Shown: positions 13,751 to 24,314 of the stretch, piece after piece
How positions within the stretch are numbered: position 1 is the stretch's first letter
How the letters are laid out: each line of letters begins with the position of its first letter
Position numbers and translations under genes: made by a program
Assembly: GCF_001418575.1 (NCBI RefSeq)
Contig: NZ_LIQR01000125.1
Span: forward strand, 1 to 37,893
DNA: 37,893 nucleotides
Source: Peterkaempfera griseoplana
Lineage (GTDB): Bacteria > Actinomycetota > Actinomycetes > Streptomycetales > Streptomycetaceae
Direction: 5' to 3'
Notes under the pieces: model-generated
Database searches by the model: none
What the model saw: the letters and a program-made list of their open reading frames with translations, nothing else
Told to the model about the DNA's origin: nothing

Positions 13751-15202
13751 GTGGGTGAGAAGCAACCGAACGAGCGATTGACGTCCTGGTTCGCGCGCAG
13801 CGGCTGGTCCAAGGGCGAGCTGGCGCGGCAGGTCAACCGCCGTGCCCGGCAGACCGGCGCGCACCACGTCAGCACCGACACCTCACGGGTGCGGCGCTGG
13901 CTGGACGGGGAGCAACCACGCGAACCCATCCCCAAGATCCTCTCCGAGCTGTTCTCCGAGCGGTTCGGCTCGGTGGTCACCGTGGAGGACCTCGGCCTGC
14001 GCACCGCGGTCCCGGTGACCGGTGCGGGCGAGGTGGACCTCCCGTGGAGCGGCGCCCAGACCGTCCAGCTGATCAGTGAGTACTCACGCAGCGACCTGAT
14101 GCTCAACCGCCGCGGTTTCCTGGGCACCTCCCTGGCGCTGACCGCCGGCTCCGCCCTGATCGAACCCATGCAGCGCTGGCTCGCCCCCGGGCCCGGCGGC
14201 GTCCCCACCCCCGTGCTCACCGCCGCGGGCGGCGGGGAGCCGCACACCGGCCGGCTCTCCGAGCCGGAGCTGCGGCTGCTGGAGCAGACCACCATGATGT
14301 TCCGCCAGTGGGACGCGCAGAACGGCGGCGGGCTGCGCCGCAAGGCCGTGGTCGGCCAGCTGCACGAGGTCACCGACCTGCTCCAGGAGACCTATCCGCC
14401 CGACACCACCCAGCGCCTCTTCCGGCTCACCGCGGAGCTGGCGCACCTGGCCGGCTGGATGTCGTACGACGTGGGGATGCACCCCAGCGCCCAGAAGTAC
14501 TACGTGCTGGCGCTGCACGCCGCCAAGGAGGCCGGCGACCGCCCCTTCGGTGCGCTGATCCTCTCCGACATGAGCCGGCAGATGATCCACCTCAACCGCA
14601 GCGACGATGCCCTGGAACTCATCCACCTGGCCCAGTACGGCAGCCGCGACACCGCCACGCCCCGCACCGGCGCGATGCTGTACGCCATGGAGGCCCGCGC
14701 CTACGCCAATCTGGGCGAGGTCAACAAGTGCCACCGGGCCGTCCGGCTCGCCGAGGACACCTTCAGCGACATCCGGACCGGCGAGTCCGAGCCGGACTGG
14801 ATCTCCTTCTTCTCCGAGGCGGAACTCAACGCGGAGAACGCCCACTCCTACCGCGACCTCGCCTACCACGCCACCCGCAGCCCCATGTACGCCTCGCTGG
14901 CCGCCCCGGTGATGGAGCGTGCGGTGGACCTCTTCAGGGAGGACCCCACCCATCGCCGGTCCTATGCCTTCAACCTGATCGGCATGTCCAGCGTCCACCT
15001 GATCCAGGGGGAGCCGGAGGCTGCGGCCGCCATGGCGCACCAGGCGGTCGACATCGCGGGCCGGGTCCGCTCGGAGCGGCTGAACACCCGGATCCGCAAG
15101 ACCACCGACGCGGCGCTGCGGCAGTTCCCCTCGGTGCCCGATGTGCAGCAGCTCTCCGACCGCATCACCAGCGTGCTTCCGGAGTACGCCGCCGCGGTCT
15201 GA
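13751..15202 (+). CDS. nsdA: NsdA-type negative regulator of differentiation
   Basis: A 483-residue protein of the NsdA family. In S. coelicolor nsdA negatively affects sporulation and antibiotic production. The N-terminal ~60 residues, ERLTSWFARSGWSKGELARQ to STDTSRVRRWLDGEQPRE, look like an XRE-like helix-turn-helix. Residues 120-121 start an internal twin-arginine-like stretch, RRGFLGTSLALTAG. From about residue 200 to the end are TPR-like helical repeats (LAHLAGWMSYDVGMHPSAQ, YVLALHAAKEAGDR). The GTG at 13751 fits the conserved EKQPNERL beginning; its ribosome-binding site is weak. Other Streptomyces paralogues may share this layout, but the position upstream of amtB supports nsdA itself. 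Confidence 0.88.
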   Translation: MGEKQPNERLTSWFARSGWSKGELARQVNRRARQTGAHHVSTDTSRVRRWLDGEQPREPIPKILSELFSERFGSVVTVEDLGLRTAVPVTGAGEVDLPWSGAQTVQLISEYSRSDLMLNRRGFLGTSLALTAGSALIEPMQRWLAPGPGGVPTPVLTAAGGGEPHTGRLSEPELRLLEQTTMMFRQWDAQNGGGLRRKAVVGQLHEVTDLLQETYPPDTTQRLFRLTAELAHLAGWMSYDVGMHPSAQKYYVLALHAAKEAGDRPFGALILSDMSRQMIHLNRSDDALELIHLAQYGSRDTATPRTGAMLYAMEARAYANLGEVNKCHRAVRLAEDTFSDIRTGESEPDWISFFSEAELNAENAHSYRDLAYHATRSPMYASLAAPVMERAVDLFREDPTHRRSYAFNLIGMSSVHLIQGEPEAAAAMAHQAVDIAGRVRSERLNTRIRKTTDAALRQFPSVPDVQQLSDRITSVLPEYAAAV

Positions 15203-17234
<2,032 letters not shown>

Positions 17235-17290
17235 GCCGAACCCAGTGAATCATGGGACCCGGTGATCCGATCACCCGCACCGACAGGGGA

Positions 17291-17330
17291 GGCGGACCCG
17301 CAGCCGGCACGGACCGGCAGCGGGTCCGCC
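17291..17330 (+). terminator. Intercistronic hairpin between glnK and glnD
   Basis: GGCGGACCCGC (17291-17301) pairs perfectly with GCGGGTCCGCC (17320-17330). The 18-nt loop has its own GCCGG/CCGGC stem. It starts 57 nt after the glnK stop and ends 65 nt before the proposed glnD GTG. It could be a partial terminator or a processing or stability element that lowers glnD relative to amtB-glnK. Confidence 0.6.
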
Positions 17331-17395
17331 GCCTGCGTATCAGCCGAGACCGCCGTGGACCTCCTGGCCGCGGCACGACGGACGGGGACAGCACC

Positions 17396-19927
17396 GTGAC
17401 CACGCCGGAGACAGCACCTCGCACGCCCCCCACCCCGGCAGAGCGGCCGGGACCCACCGACTACGCCTCCGCGCGGCAACGGCTGCTCACCACGGACGGC
17501 CTCACCGGCGCCCGCCGCCGTATCGCCCTCGCCGGACTCACCGACCGCTGGCTCGCCGGGCTGCTGGCCGACGCCGCAGCCGCCGTACGGTCCCCCTCCG
17601 CGGGCGGCGGCGGACCCGCGGCCGTCGGTGTCGCCCTGGTCGCCGTCGGCGGCTACGGCCGCGGCGAGCTCTCCCCGCGCAGCGACCTGGACGTCCTGCT
17701 GCTGCACGACGGCACCACCTGGGGCAGCGGTGTCACCGCTCTCGCCGAACAGCTCTGGTACCCGGTGTGGGACAGCGGCGCCGCCCTGGACCACTCCGTG
17801 CGCGACCTCACCACCGCCCGCGAGGTCGCCGCCGAGGACCTCAAGGCCCAGCTGGGCCTGCTGGACGCCCGCCACATCGCCGGGGACCCCTCGCTCACCG
17901 CCGCCCTGCGCTCCGCCGTCCTCGCCGACTGGCGGGCCACCGCGCCGGTGCGCCTCCCCGAACTCCAGGAGATGGGCCAGGAACGGGCCCGCCGCCACGG
18001 AGAGCTCTCCTTCCTGCTGGAGCCCGACCTCAAGGAGGCCCGCGGCGGACTCCGCGACCTGGCCTCCCTGGGCGCGGTCGCCGCCTCCTGGCTCGCCGAC
18101 GCCCCCCGCGAGGGCCTGGACGAGGCCGCGCTGCGCCTCACCGACGTCCGGGACGCACTCCACCTGGTCACCGGACGGGCCACCGAGCGGCTCAGCCTCC
18201 AGGAGCAGGACCAGGTCGCCGATGAGCTCGGTGTGCTGGACGCCGACACCCTGCTGCGCCAGGTCTACCAGGCGGCCCGCACCATCGCCTATGCCTCCGA
18301 CGTCACCTGGCGCGAGGTCGGCAGGGTGCTGCGGGCCCGCTCCCAGCGCGGCCGCCGGGCCTCGCGGCTGGCCTTCCCGTTCAGCGGCCCCGGCCGTACC
18401 TCCGGCGCCGTCGCCCGCGGCGCGGTGGAGCGCAGCCCGCTGGCCGAGGGCGTGGTGGAGCAGGACGGCGAGGCCGTCCTCGCCCAGGGCTCCCGCCCCG
18501 CCCAGGACCCCGCGCTGCCGCTGCGCGCCGCTGCCGCCGCGGCCCAGGCAGGCCTCACCGTGGCCCATGCCACCGTCCGCCGTCTCGCGGCCGAGTCCCG
18601 TCCGCTGCCGGTGCCCTGGCCGGACGAGGCCCGTGAGCAGCTGATCACCCTGCTGGGGGCGGGCAGCGCCTGCCTGCCGGTGTGGGAGGCCCTGGAGGCC
18701 GAGGGGCTGATCACCCGGCTGCTGCCGGACTGGGAGCGGGTGCGCTGCCGTCCCCAGCGCAACGCCGTGCACCGCTGGACCGTGGACCGGCACCTGGTGC
18801 AGACCGCGGTACGGGCCGCCGCGCTCACCCGCCGGGTGGCCCGCCCCGACCTGCTGCTGGTCGCCGCGCTGCTGCACGACATCGGCAAGGGCTGGCCCGG
18901 TGACCACTCGGAGGCGGGGGAGGTCATCGCCCGTGACGTCGCCCTGCGGATGGGCTTCGGCAGGGAGGACGTCGAGACGCTGGCCCTGCTGGTCAGGCAC
19001 CATCTGCTGCTGATCGACACCGCGACCCGCCGCGACCCGGAGGACCCGGCGACCGTGGAGGCCGTCACCAAGGTGGTCGGCACCACCGGGAACCTGGAGC
19101 TGCTGCACGCCCTCACCGAGGCCGACGCGCTGGCCACCGGCCCCGCCGCCTGGTCGGCCTGGCGGGCCTCCCTGGTGGGCGACCTGGTCGCCCGGGCAGA
19201 GGCGCTGCTGGTCGGCGGCCCGGCCCCCGGGCAGCCCGCCGCGGAGATCAGCGCGGAGGAGGAGCGGCTGGCGGTGGAGGCCGCCCGCACCGGCGGCCCG
19301 GTGCTCTCCGTCCGGGCCCAGCTGCAGCGCGGTGAGGAGGAGCAGGAGGAGCCCGCGGCCGAGCCCATGGGAGTGGAGCTCACCCTGGCCGTCCCGGACC
19401 GGCCGGCGCTGCTGGCCACCGTCGCCGGGGTGCTGGCGCTGCATCGTCTCACCGTCCGCGCGGCCGCCATCAGGGAGGCCGACCCGGTGGGCGCGGGACC
19501 GGTGCTGCTGCTCTCCTGGACGGTGGCCGCCGAGTACGGCGACCTCCCGGAGGCGGCACGGCTGCGCGCCGACATCCGGCGCGCCCTGGACGGCGGCCTG
19601 GACGTCTCCCGCCGGCTTGCCGAGCGGGACGCGGCCGCCCCCCGGCGGCGCGGCGCCGCGGCCCCCCCGCCCCGGGTCACCGTGGCGCCCGGCGACTCCT
19701 CGGTCTCCGCAACCGTGCTGGAGGTCCGCGCCCATGACGCCCCCGGGCTGCTCCACCGCATCGGCCGTGCCCTGGAGGACACCGGGGTGCGGGTCCGTAC
19801 CGCGCACATCAGCACCCTCGGAGCCGACGCCGTCGACGCCTTCTACGTCACCGGCACCGACGGCCGTCCGCTGGCCCCCGGCCGGGCCGCGGAGGTGGCG
19901 GCGGCGGTGCAGGCGGCGCTGCACTGA
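17396..19927 (+). CDS. glnD: PII nucleotidyltransferase GlnD
   Basis: An 843-residue bifunctional enzyme that adds and removes the nucleotide on Tyr51 of GlnK. In Streptomyces it acts as a PII adenylyltransferase. The nucleotidyltransferase domain has VGGYGRGELSPRSDLDVLLLHD (Gly85-Gly86, Asp97, Asp99). The GlnD linker region follows, then an HD domain with AALLHDIGKG (His494, Asp495). Two C-terminal ACT domains follow, LTLAVPDRPALLATVAGVL and VLEVRAHDAPGLLHRIGRAL. The GTG at 17396 gives the usual length for actinomycetes; an in-frame ATG at 17252 would add 48 residues and overlap the hairpin. The last codons and stop are partly duplicated downstream. Confidence 0.95.
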   Translation: MTTPETAPRTPPTPAERPGPTDYASARQRLLTTDGLTGARRRIALAGLTDRWLAGLLADAAAAVRSPSAGGGGPAAVGVALVAVGGYGRGELSPRSDLDVLLLHDGTTWGSGVTALAEQLWYPVWDSGAALDHSVRDLTTAREVAAEDLKAQLGLLDARHIAGDPSLTAALRSAVLADWRATAPVRLPELQEMGQERARRHGELSFLLEPDLKEARGGLRDLASLGAVAASWLADAPREGLDEAALRLTDVRDALHLVTGRATERLSLQEQDQVADELGVLDADTLLRQVYQAARTIAYASDVTWREVGRVLRARSQRGRRASRLAFPFSGPGRTSGAVARGAVERSPLAEGVVEQDGEAVLAQGSRPAQDPALPLRAAAAAAQAGLTVAHATVRRLAAESRPLPVPWPDEAREQLITLLGAGSACLPVWEALEAEGLITRLLPDWERVRCRPQRNAVHRWTVDRHLVQTAVRAAALTRRVARPDLLLVAALLHDIGKGWPGDHSEAGEVIARDVALRMGFGREDVETLALLVRHHLLLIDTATRRDPEDPATVEAVTKVVGTTGNLELLHALTEADALATGPAAWSAWRASLVGDLVARAEALLVGGPAPGQPAAEISAEEERLAVEAARTGGPVLSVRAQLQRGEEEQEEPAAEPMGVELTLAVPDRPALLATVAGVLALHRLTVRAAAIREADPVGAGPVLLLSWTVAAEYGDLPEAARLRADIRRALDGGLDVSRRLAERDAAAPRRRGAAAPPPRVTVAPGDSSVSATVLEVRAHDAPGLLHRIGRALEDTGVRVRTAHISTLGADAVDAFYVTGTDGRPLAPGRAAEVAAAVQAALH

Positions 19928-19995
19928 GGGGCTGGAGACGTGCAGGCGGCGCTGCACTGAGGGGCTGAGCCGAGCGGGCTGTACGGAGCGGGCTG
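19907..19995. repeat. Tandem duplication over the glnD 3' end
   Basis: A 28-nt sequence covering the last glnD codons and stop (19907-19934) recurs exactly at 19940-19967, a period of 33 nt. Directly after it GAGCGGGCTG occurs twice (19972-19981 and 19986-19995). The second copy is outside the coding region. Confidence 0.85.
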
Positions 19996-20020
19996 AGCCG
20001 AGGGGCCCGTGAACGACGGA

Positions 20021-20053
20021 GCGCCCGCCGCGGGGAGTCCCCGCGGCGGGCGC
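20021..20053. terminator. Bidirectional terminator between convergent glnD and the amidase gene
   Basis: GCGCCCGCCGCGGGG (20021-20035) pairs over 15 perfect bp with CCCCGCGGCGGGCGC (20039-20053) around a 3-nt loop. It lies 22 nt beyond the amidase stop and about 93 nt beyond the glnD stop. Confidence 0.8.
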
Positions 20054-20075
20054 GTCCACAATGGTGCGGTGGGCG

Positions 20076-22460
20076 TCAGCCCTGGATGGTGAGCGAGTTC
20101 CAGCTCCCGGCGGCGACGGTCTTGGAGCCGAAGGTGCCGTTGCCCTTGCCCGGGTAGATGTACAGCTGGCCGGTCTTCATCCGGATCAGCAGGTCGGCCT
20201 TGCCGTCACCGGTGACGTCGCCGACCGTGGCCATGCCGTTGGCGGAGGCGAAGCCGGTGGCCACCGTCTTGCGGGCGCCGAACTTGCCGGTGCCGGTGCC
20301 CGGCCACAGGTAGAGTCCACCGGCCGTCGTACGGGCCATCAGGTCGGCCTTGCCGTCGCCGGTGAAGTCGCCGTGGCCGACGACCTGGGCGTAGGACTGC
20401 AGGCCGGAGCCGACCTGGGTCCGGGCGCCGAAGGTGCCGTTGCCCTTGCCCGGGTAGACCCAGACCTTGCCCGCGCTGTCCACGATCAGCAGGTCGGTCT
20501 TCTTGTCACCGGTGAGGTCGCCCGGCACCACGATCTGCCTGACGGAGCCCCATCCGGTGGCGAGCTGGCTGTTGACCCAGGCCGTACCGCTGATGTGCCG
20601 CCAGTACAGGGTGCCGGAGGTGTTGCGCACCACCAGGTCGGCCAGGCCGTCCTGGTCGAGGTCGGTCTGCAGCGCCACGTTGTAGGCCTGCCAGCCGGAG
20701 CCGGTGGAGCCGTGGGTGCTCAGCGTGGCGCCGTAGTAGACGGAGCCGGCGCCGGTGGAGCTGCGGACCAGCAGGTCGGCCTTGCCGTCGTGCGACCAGT
20801 CGGTGTCCTTGCCCGGGGTCGCGGCGACCACGGTGGCGTTCGCCGAGACACTGGTGGTCTTGGCGATGTGCACGGCCCGGACGGCCACGGTGTGCTTGCC
20901 GGCGGTCAGGGTGACCGCCGCGGAGCGGGCGGTGTTGGCGACGGTGGCGGCGACGTTGCCGTCCACCAGCACCTCGAAGTGGTCGATCAGGCTGGAGTAC
21001 CAGCTCTCCGTCCAGGTGACGGTGGGCTTGCCCGAGGTGTACCAGACCCCCCCGGACTGCGCCCCCGCGCCGGTGACGACCGGCGCCGGGGCCGGACCCG
21101 CGGCGAACTTGCGGATGGAGGGGAGCTGGGCGTAGAGGTCGTTCCCGGGGCACTCGGTCTTGTAGCCGTCGCGGTGCCCGGAGATGTTGTTGAAGGAGAC
21201 CGAGGTGCCGGTCGGGAACTTGGTGCCGCTGTCCGCCGCCGGATCACCCGCCTCCACCAGGGTCACGGAGGCGCCGGGCTTGTGCCCGTACATCCCGAGC
21301 TTCCAGTCGGCCAGGGTCGCGAGCGCGCCCAGCACCGCGTTGCTGGCGTTGACGCTGGTGTAGGTGCCGAGCACCGCCACACCCATCGTCCCGGCGTTGA
21401 ACCCGTAGGTGTGCGCCCCGAACACCGGCAGCGCCTCGCCGCCGCCGTTGTTCAGGCCGCCCCAGCGGCCCTCGAAGATGTTGCCGCACTTGTCGACCAT
21501 GAAGTTGTAGCCGAGGTCACGCCAGCCGTTGCTCTTGACGTGGTACGTGTACTCGGCCTGGACCCAGGCGGCAGAGCTCTTGGGGTTCGTCGGGTCGCTG
21601 CTGCACACGTAGTCGCTGTGGTCGTCGGCGGTGTGGTGGACGAACACGGCCTGGACGCCCGCCGTCGAGTAGCACGGCAGGGTCTGGTCCCGGATCGACT
21701 CGTCGGCGCCCCACTGCTCCCGGCTGAAGATGACGGGCTTGCGCACCGTCGAGGTCGGGGTGGCGGGCATGGTCGCCGTGCTGCCGGACGAGGTGCAGTC
21801 GGAGGGGCTGGGTGACGTGCTGGGCGTGCTGCTCGCGGCGGCCAGCTCGGCGTCCGGCAGGGTCGCCGCCCGCGCCTGGGCGGCGGGGGAGGCGGTGGTG
21901 CTGGAGCTGCCCAGGTTTCCGGAGGCGATGTAGTCCAGCCGCAGGCCGGCGGGCAGCTTGGTGGATCCGCTGCCGGGGGTGATGCGCAGCTCGACCCCGT
22001 TGGAGGGGCCCGTCCACAGCGGCTCGGTGGCTCCGCGGGTGCCGATGGCGTCGGTGCTCCTGGGATCGGCGGCGCCGTCGGCGGCGGCCAGCTCGGTCCA
22101 GGGGGTCCAGGTGCCGCTGTCGATGGAGCGGGTGCGGACCTGGATGGTGCCGGAGACCTTGGCGGTCGGGTCGTCCCAGCTGACGCCCAGCATGTTGAAG
22201 GGCTCGGTGGAACGCTGGCTGAGCGTGCGGGTGGGGCGGGTGCTCTGGGACAGCGGAAGCGCCCCGAGCGAGTTGTGGAAGAGCCTCGGGGTCACCGGGC
22301 GGTGAGCTGTCGCCTTCGGTGAGGCGCTGTGGGGTGCCTGGGTGTCGGCGAAGGCCACAGCGGAGACGCCCGCACCCCCCAGCAGCACCGAACCCAGTCC
22401 CAGCCAGACCCTCCCCTTGAGTCCCAGAGGTCTGTGCGCGTGCGATATTCGCGGTGCCAT
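20076..22460 (-). CDS. Secreted PGRP-type N-acetylmuramoyl-L-alanine amidase with FG-GAP repeats
   Basis: A 794-residue exported cell-wall hydrolase. A basic n-region and hydrophobic core (residues 17-38) form a signal peptide ending near AFADTQA. Residues 85-180 form a beta-rich N-terminal domain (FNMLGVSWDD, WTPWTELAAADG). A Ser/Thr/Pro linker leads to a PGRP/amidase_2 domain at 243-451: FSREQWGADES, FVHHTADD (His275/His276), GYNFMVDKCGNIFEGRWGG, and SGHRDGYKTECPG (His429, Cys437). The His/His/Cys zinc set is present, so catalysis is expected. The tail has a beta-sandwich segment (472-545) and four FG-GAP/VCBS-like repeats (555-794) with DxDxDG-like calcium loops and PGKGNGTFG. AAGGA precedes the ATG. 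Confidence 0.94.
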   Translation of the reverse strand: MAPRISHAHRPLGLKGRVWLGLGSVLLGGAGVSAVAFADTQAPHSASPKATAHRPVTPRLFHNSLGALPLSQSTRPTRTLSQRSTEPFNMLGVSWDDPTAKVSGTIQVRTRSIDSGTWTPWTELAAADGAADPRSTDAIGTRGATEPLWTGPSNGVELRITPGSGSTKLPAGLRLDYIASGNLGSSSTTASPAAQARAATLPDAELAAASSTPSTSPSPSDCTSSGSTATMPATPTSTVRKPVIFSREQWGADESIRDQTLPCYSTAGVQAVFVHHTADDHSDYVCSSDPTNPKSSAAWVQAEYTYHVKSNGWRDLGYNFMVDKCGNIFEGRWGGLNNGGGEALPVFGAHTYGFNAGTMGVAVLGTYTSVNASNAVLGALATLADWKLGMYGHKPGASVTLVEAGDPAADSGTKFPTGTSVSFNNISGHRDGYKTECPGNDLYAQLPSIRKFAAGPAPAPVVTGAGAQSGGVWYTSGKPTVTWTESWYSSLIDHFEVLVDGNVAATVANTARSAAVTLTAGKHTVAVRAVHIAKTTSVSANATVVAATPGKDTDWSHDGKADLLVRSSTGAGSVYYGATLSTHGSTGSGWQAYNVALQTDLDQDGLADLVVRNTSGTLYWRHISGTAWVNSQLATGWGSVRQIVVPGDLTGDKKTDLLIVDSAGKVWVYPGKGNGTFGARTQVGSGLQSYAQVVGHGDFTGDGKADLMARTTAGGLYLWPGTGTGKFGARKTVATGFASANGMATVGDVTGDGKADLLIRMKTGQLYIYPGKGNGTFGSKTVAAGSWNSLTIQG

Positions 22461-22529
22461 GCCCGTCCTTGTGTCGATTCGGCAAGTGGTCGCGGCGCTT
22501 CCGCCGTTTCGCGCAGGCGGATGTGCGGG

Positions 22530-22556
22530 ATCCTAGGGGTACTCGAACCAAGTACC
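22530..22556 (-). promoter_or_regulatory. Probable amidase promoter with an overlapping dyad
   Basis: Read leftward, TAGGAT (22535-22530) is a TANNNT -10 about 70 nt before the amidase ATG. Next to it GGTACT-N7-AGTACC (22538-22556) is a perfect dyad covering the spacer and -35 position, where a regulator could block or aid polymerase. The region is shared with the divergent ffh gene. Confidence 0.4.
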
Positions 22557-22617
22557 GAAAGCGGGTCCCCTGATATCGGACGGAAGCAGGGTGGGCCCGG
22601 TCCGCGCGGCGGCCGGA

Positions 22618-22623
22618 TACCCT
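22618..22623 (+). promoter_or_regulatory. Possible -10 element of ffh
   Basis: TACCCT matches TANNNT and lies 51 nt before the ffh GTG. A leader of about 45 nt would include the GAGGGA ribosome-binding site. No clear -35 is seen. Confidence 0.3.
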
Positions 22624-22674
22624 GGGGGCGACGACCGTACCCGTAACCGATGCCACGAGGGATCCGCGACCGAC

Positions 22675-24243
22675 GTGTTCGACACCCTTTCCGACCGCCT
22701 CGCAGCGACGTTCAAGAACCTCCGTGGCAAGGGCCGCCTGACCGAGGCGGACATCGACGCCACGGCCCGTGAGATCCGTATCGCCCTGCTCGAAGCCGAT
22801 GTGGCGCTCCCGGTGGTCCGGGCGTTCATCAAGCAGGTCAAGGACCGTGCGCTGGGCGCCGAGGTCTCCCAGGCGCTCAACCCGGCCCAGCAGATCATCA
22901 AGATCGTCAACGAGGAGCTCATCGCCATCCTCGGCGGCGAGACCCGCCGGGTGCGCTTCGCCAAGCAGCCCCCGACCGTGATCATGCTGGCGGGTCTGCA
23001 GGGCGCCGGTAAGACCACCCTGGCGGGCAAGCTCGGCCACTGGCTGAAGCAGCAGAAGCACACCCCGCTGCTGGTGGCCTGCGACCTCCAGCGGCCCAAC
23101 GCCGTCAACCAGCTCAAGGTGGTCGGCGAGCGGGCGGGCGTGCACGTCTTCGCCCCGGAGCCGGGCAACGGCGTGGGCGACCCGGTGCAGGTGGCCCGCG
23201 ACTCCATCGACTTCGCCCGGAACAAGCAGTACGACGTCGTCATCGTCGACACCGCCGGCCGCCTCGGCATCGACGCCGAGCTGATGCAGCAGGCCGCGGA
23301 CATCCGCGCCGCGGTGCAGCCGGACGAGGTCCTCTTCGTCGTGGACGCCATGATCGGCCAGGACGCGGTCACCACCGCGCAGGCCTTCCTCGAAGGCGTC
23401 GACTTCACCGGTGTGGTGCTGTCCAAGCTGGACGGCGACGCCCGCGGTGGTGCGGCGCTGTCGGTGGCTCATGTGACGGGCCGTCAGATCATGTTCGCCT
23501 CCAACGGCGAGAAGGTCGACGACTTCGACGCCTTCCACCCCGACCGGATGGCCTCCCGCATCCTCGGCATGGGCGACATGCTCACCCTGATCGAGCAGGC
23601 GGAGCGGACGTTCTCGCAGGCCGAGGCCGAGAAGATGGCCTCCAAGCTGCGCGGCGGCGGCAAGGAGTTCACCCTCGACGACTTCCTCAGCCAGCTGGAG
23701 CAGGTCCGCAAGATGGGCTCCATCTCCAAGCTGCTGGGGATGCTGCCGGGCATGGGCCAGATCCGCGAGCAGATCAACAACATCGACGACCGGGACGTCG
23801 ACCGGGTCGGCGCCATCATCAAGTCGATGACGCCGATCGAGCGCGAGGACCCGAAGATCATCAACGGCTCGCGGCGGGCCCGTATCGCCAAGGGCTCCGG
23901 CGTCACCGTCAGCGAGGTCAACAACCTGGTGGAGCGCTTCTTCGAGGCGCGCAAGATGATGTCCCGGATGGCCAGCGGCCAGGGCATGCCGGGGATGCCC
24001 GGCATCCCCGGCATGGGTGGCGGCCCCAAGCGCCAGGCCAAGAAGCAGGGCAAGGGCAAGGGCAAGCAGCGCTCCGGCAACCCGCTGAAGCGCGCCGCGG
24101 ACGAGAGGGCCGCAGCCGAGCGCCGGGCCGCGGGCCCGGGCGCAGCCGCCCAGCCGGGCGGCGCCTTCGGCCTGGGTGCGGGCCAGGGCCCCGCCGACTT
24201 CGAACTGCCCAAGGAGTTCAAGGACCTGCTGCCCCCGCAGTGA
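22675..24243 (+). CDS. ffh: Signal recognition particle protein Ffh
   Basis: A 522-residue SRP54 GTPase that binds signal sequences on the ribosome and pairs with FtsY at the membrane. The N domain starts VFDTLSDRLAATFKNLRGKG. The G domain has GLQGAGKTT (107-114), CDLQRPNAVNQL, VDTAGR and SKLDGDARGG. The M domain holds the finger loop MLPGMGQIREQ and the RNA-binding helix-turn-helix SRRARIAKGSGVTVSEVNNL. The Met/Gly-rich tail is followed by a Lys-rich stretch (KRQAKKQGKGKGKQR) usual in actinomycetes. The GTG at 22675 is set by the conserved N-terminus; GAGGGA lies somewhat far upstream. Confidence 0.98.
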   Translation: MFDTLSDRLAATFKNLRGKGRLTEADIDATAREIRIALLEADVALPVVRAFIKQVKDRALGAEVSQALNPAQQIIKIVNEELIAILGGETRRVRFAKQPPTVIMLAGLQGAGKTTLAGKLGHWLKQQKHTPLLVACDLQRPNAVNQLKVVGERAGVHVFAPEPGNGVGDPVQVARDSIDFARNKQYDVVIVDTAGRLGIDAELMQQAADIRAAVQPDEVLFVVDAMIGQDAVTTAQAFLEGVDFTGVVLSKLDGDARGGAALSVAHVTGRQIMFASNGEKVDDFDAFHPDRMASRILGMGDMLTLIEQAERTFSQAEAEKMASKLRGGGKEFTLDDFLSQLEQVRKMGSISKLLGMLPGMGQIREQINNIDDRDVDRVGAIIKSMTPIEREDPKIINGSRRARIAKGSGVTVSEVNNLVERFFEARKMMSRMASGQGMPGMPGIPGMGGGPKRQAKKQGKGKGKQRSGNPLKRAADERAAAERRAAGPGAAAQPGGAFGLGAGQGPADFELPKEFKDLLPPQ

Positions 24244-24256
24244 GCCACGGCGCGGC

Positions 24257-24290
24257 GGCCCGCCGTCCCCCGAAGCGGGGGTGGCGGGCC
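24257..24290 (+). terminator. Terminator after ffh
   Basis: GGCCCGCC (24257-24264) pairs with GGCGGGCC (24283-24290), and CCCCC (24267-24271) with GGGGG (24277-24281) inside. It starts 14 nt after the ffh stop and supports placing the acetyltransferase start downstream of it. Confidence 0.6.
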
Positions 24291-24314
24291 GCCGCCGTGT
24301 CCGATGATGGTCCC

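Noticed and set aside
13482-13781. 99-codon ORF in the nsdA leader
   Set aside because: It runs into the nsdA start in another frame, has no ribosome-binding site and an Arg-rich composition. It is most likely chance.
19940-19995. Repeat array after glnD considered as a CRISPR-like or iteron array
   Set aside because: There are only two copies with a 5-nt gap, derived from the gene end; no spacers and no cas genes.
20061-21815. 584-codon rightward ORF opposite the amidase gene
   Set aside because: The leftward frame encodes a full signal peptide, zinc amidase and repeats. The rightward product is repetitive Gly/Val/Ala sequence without domains.
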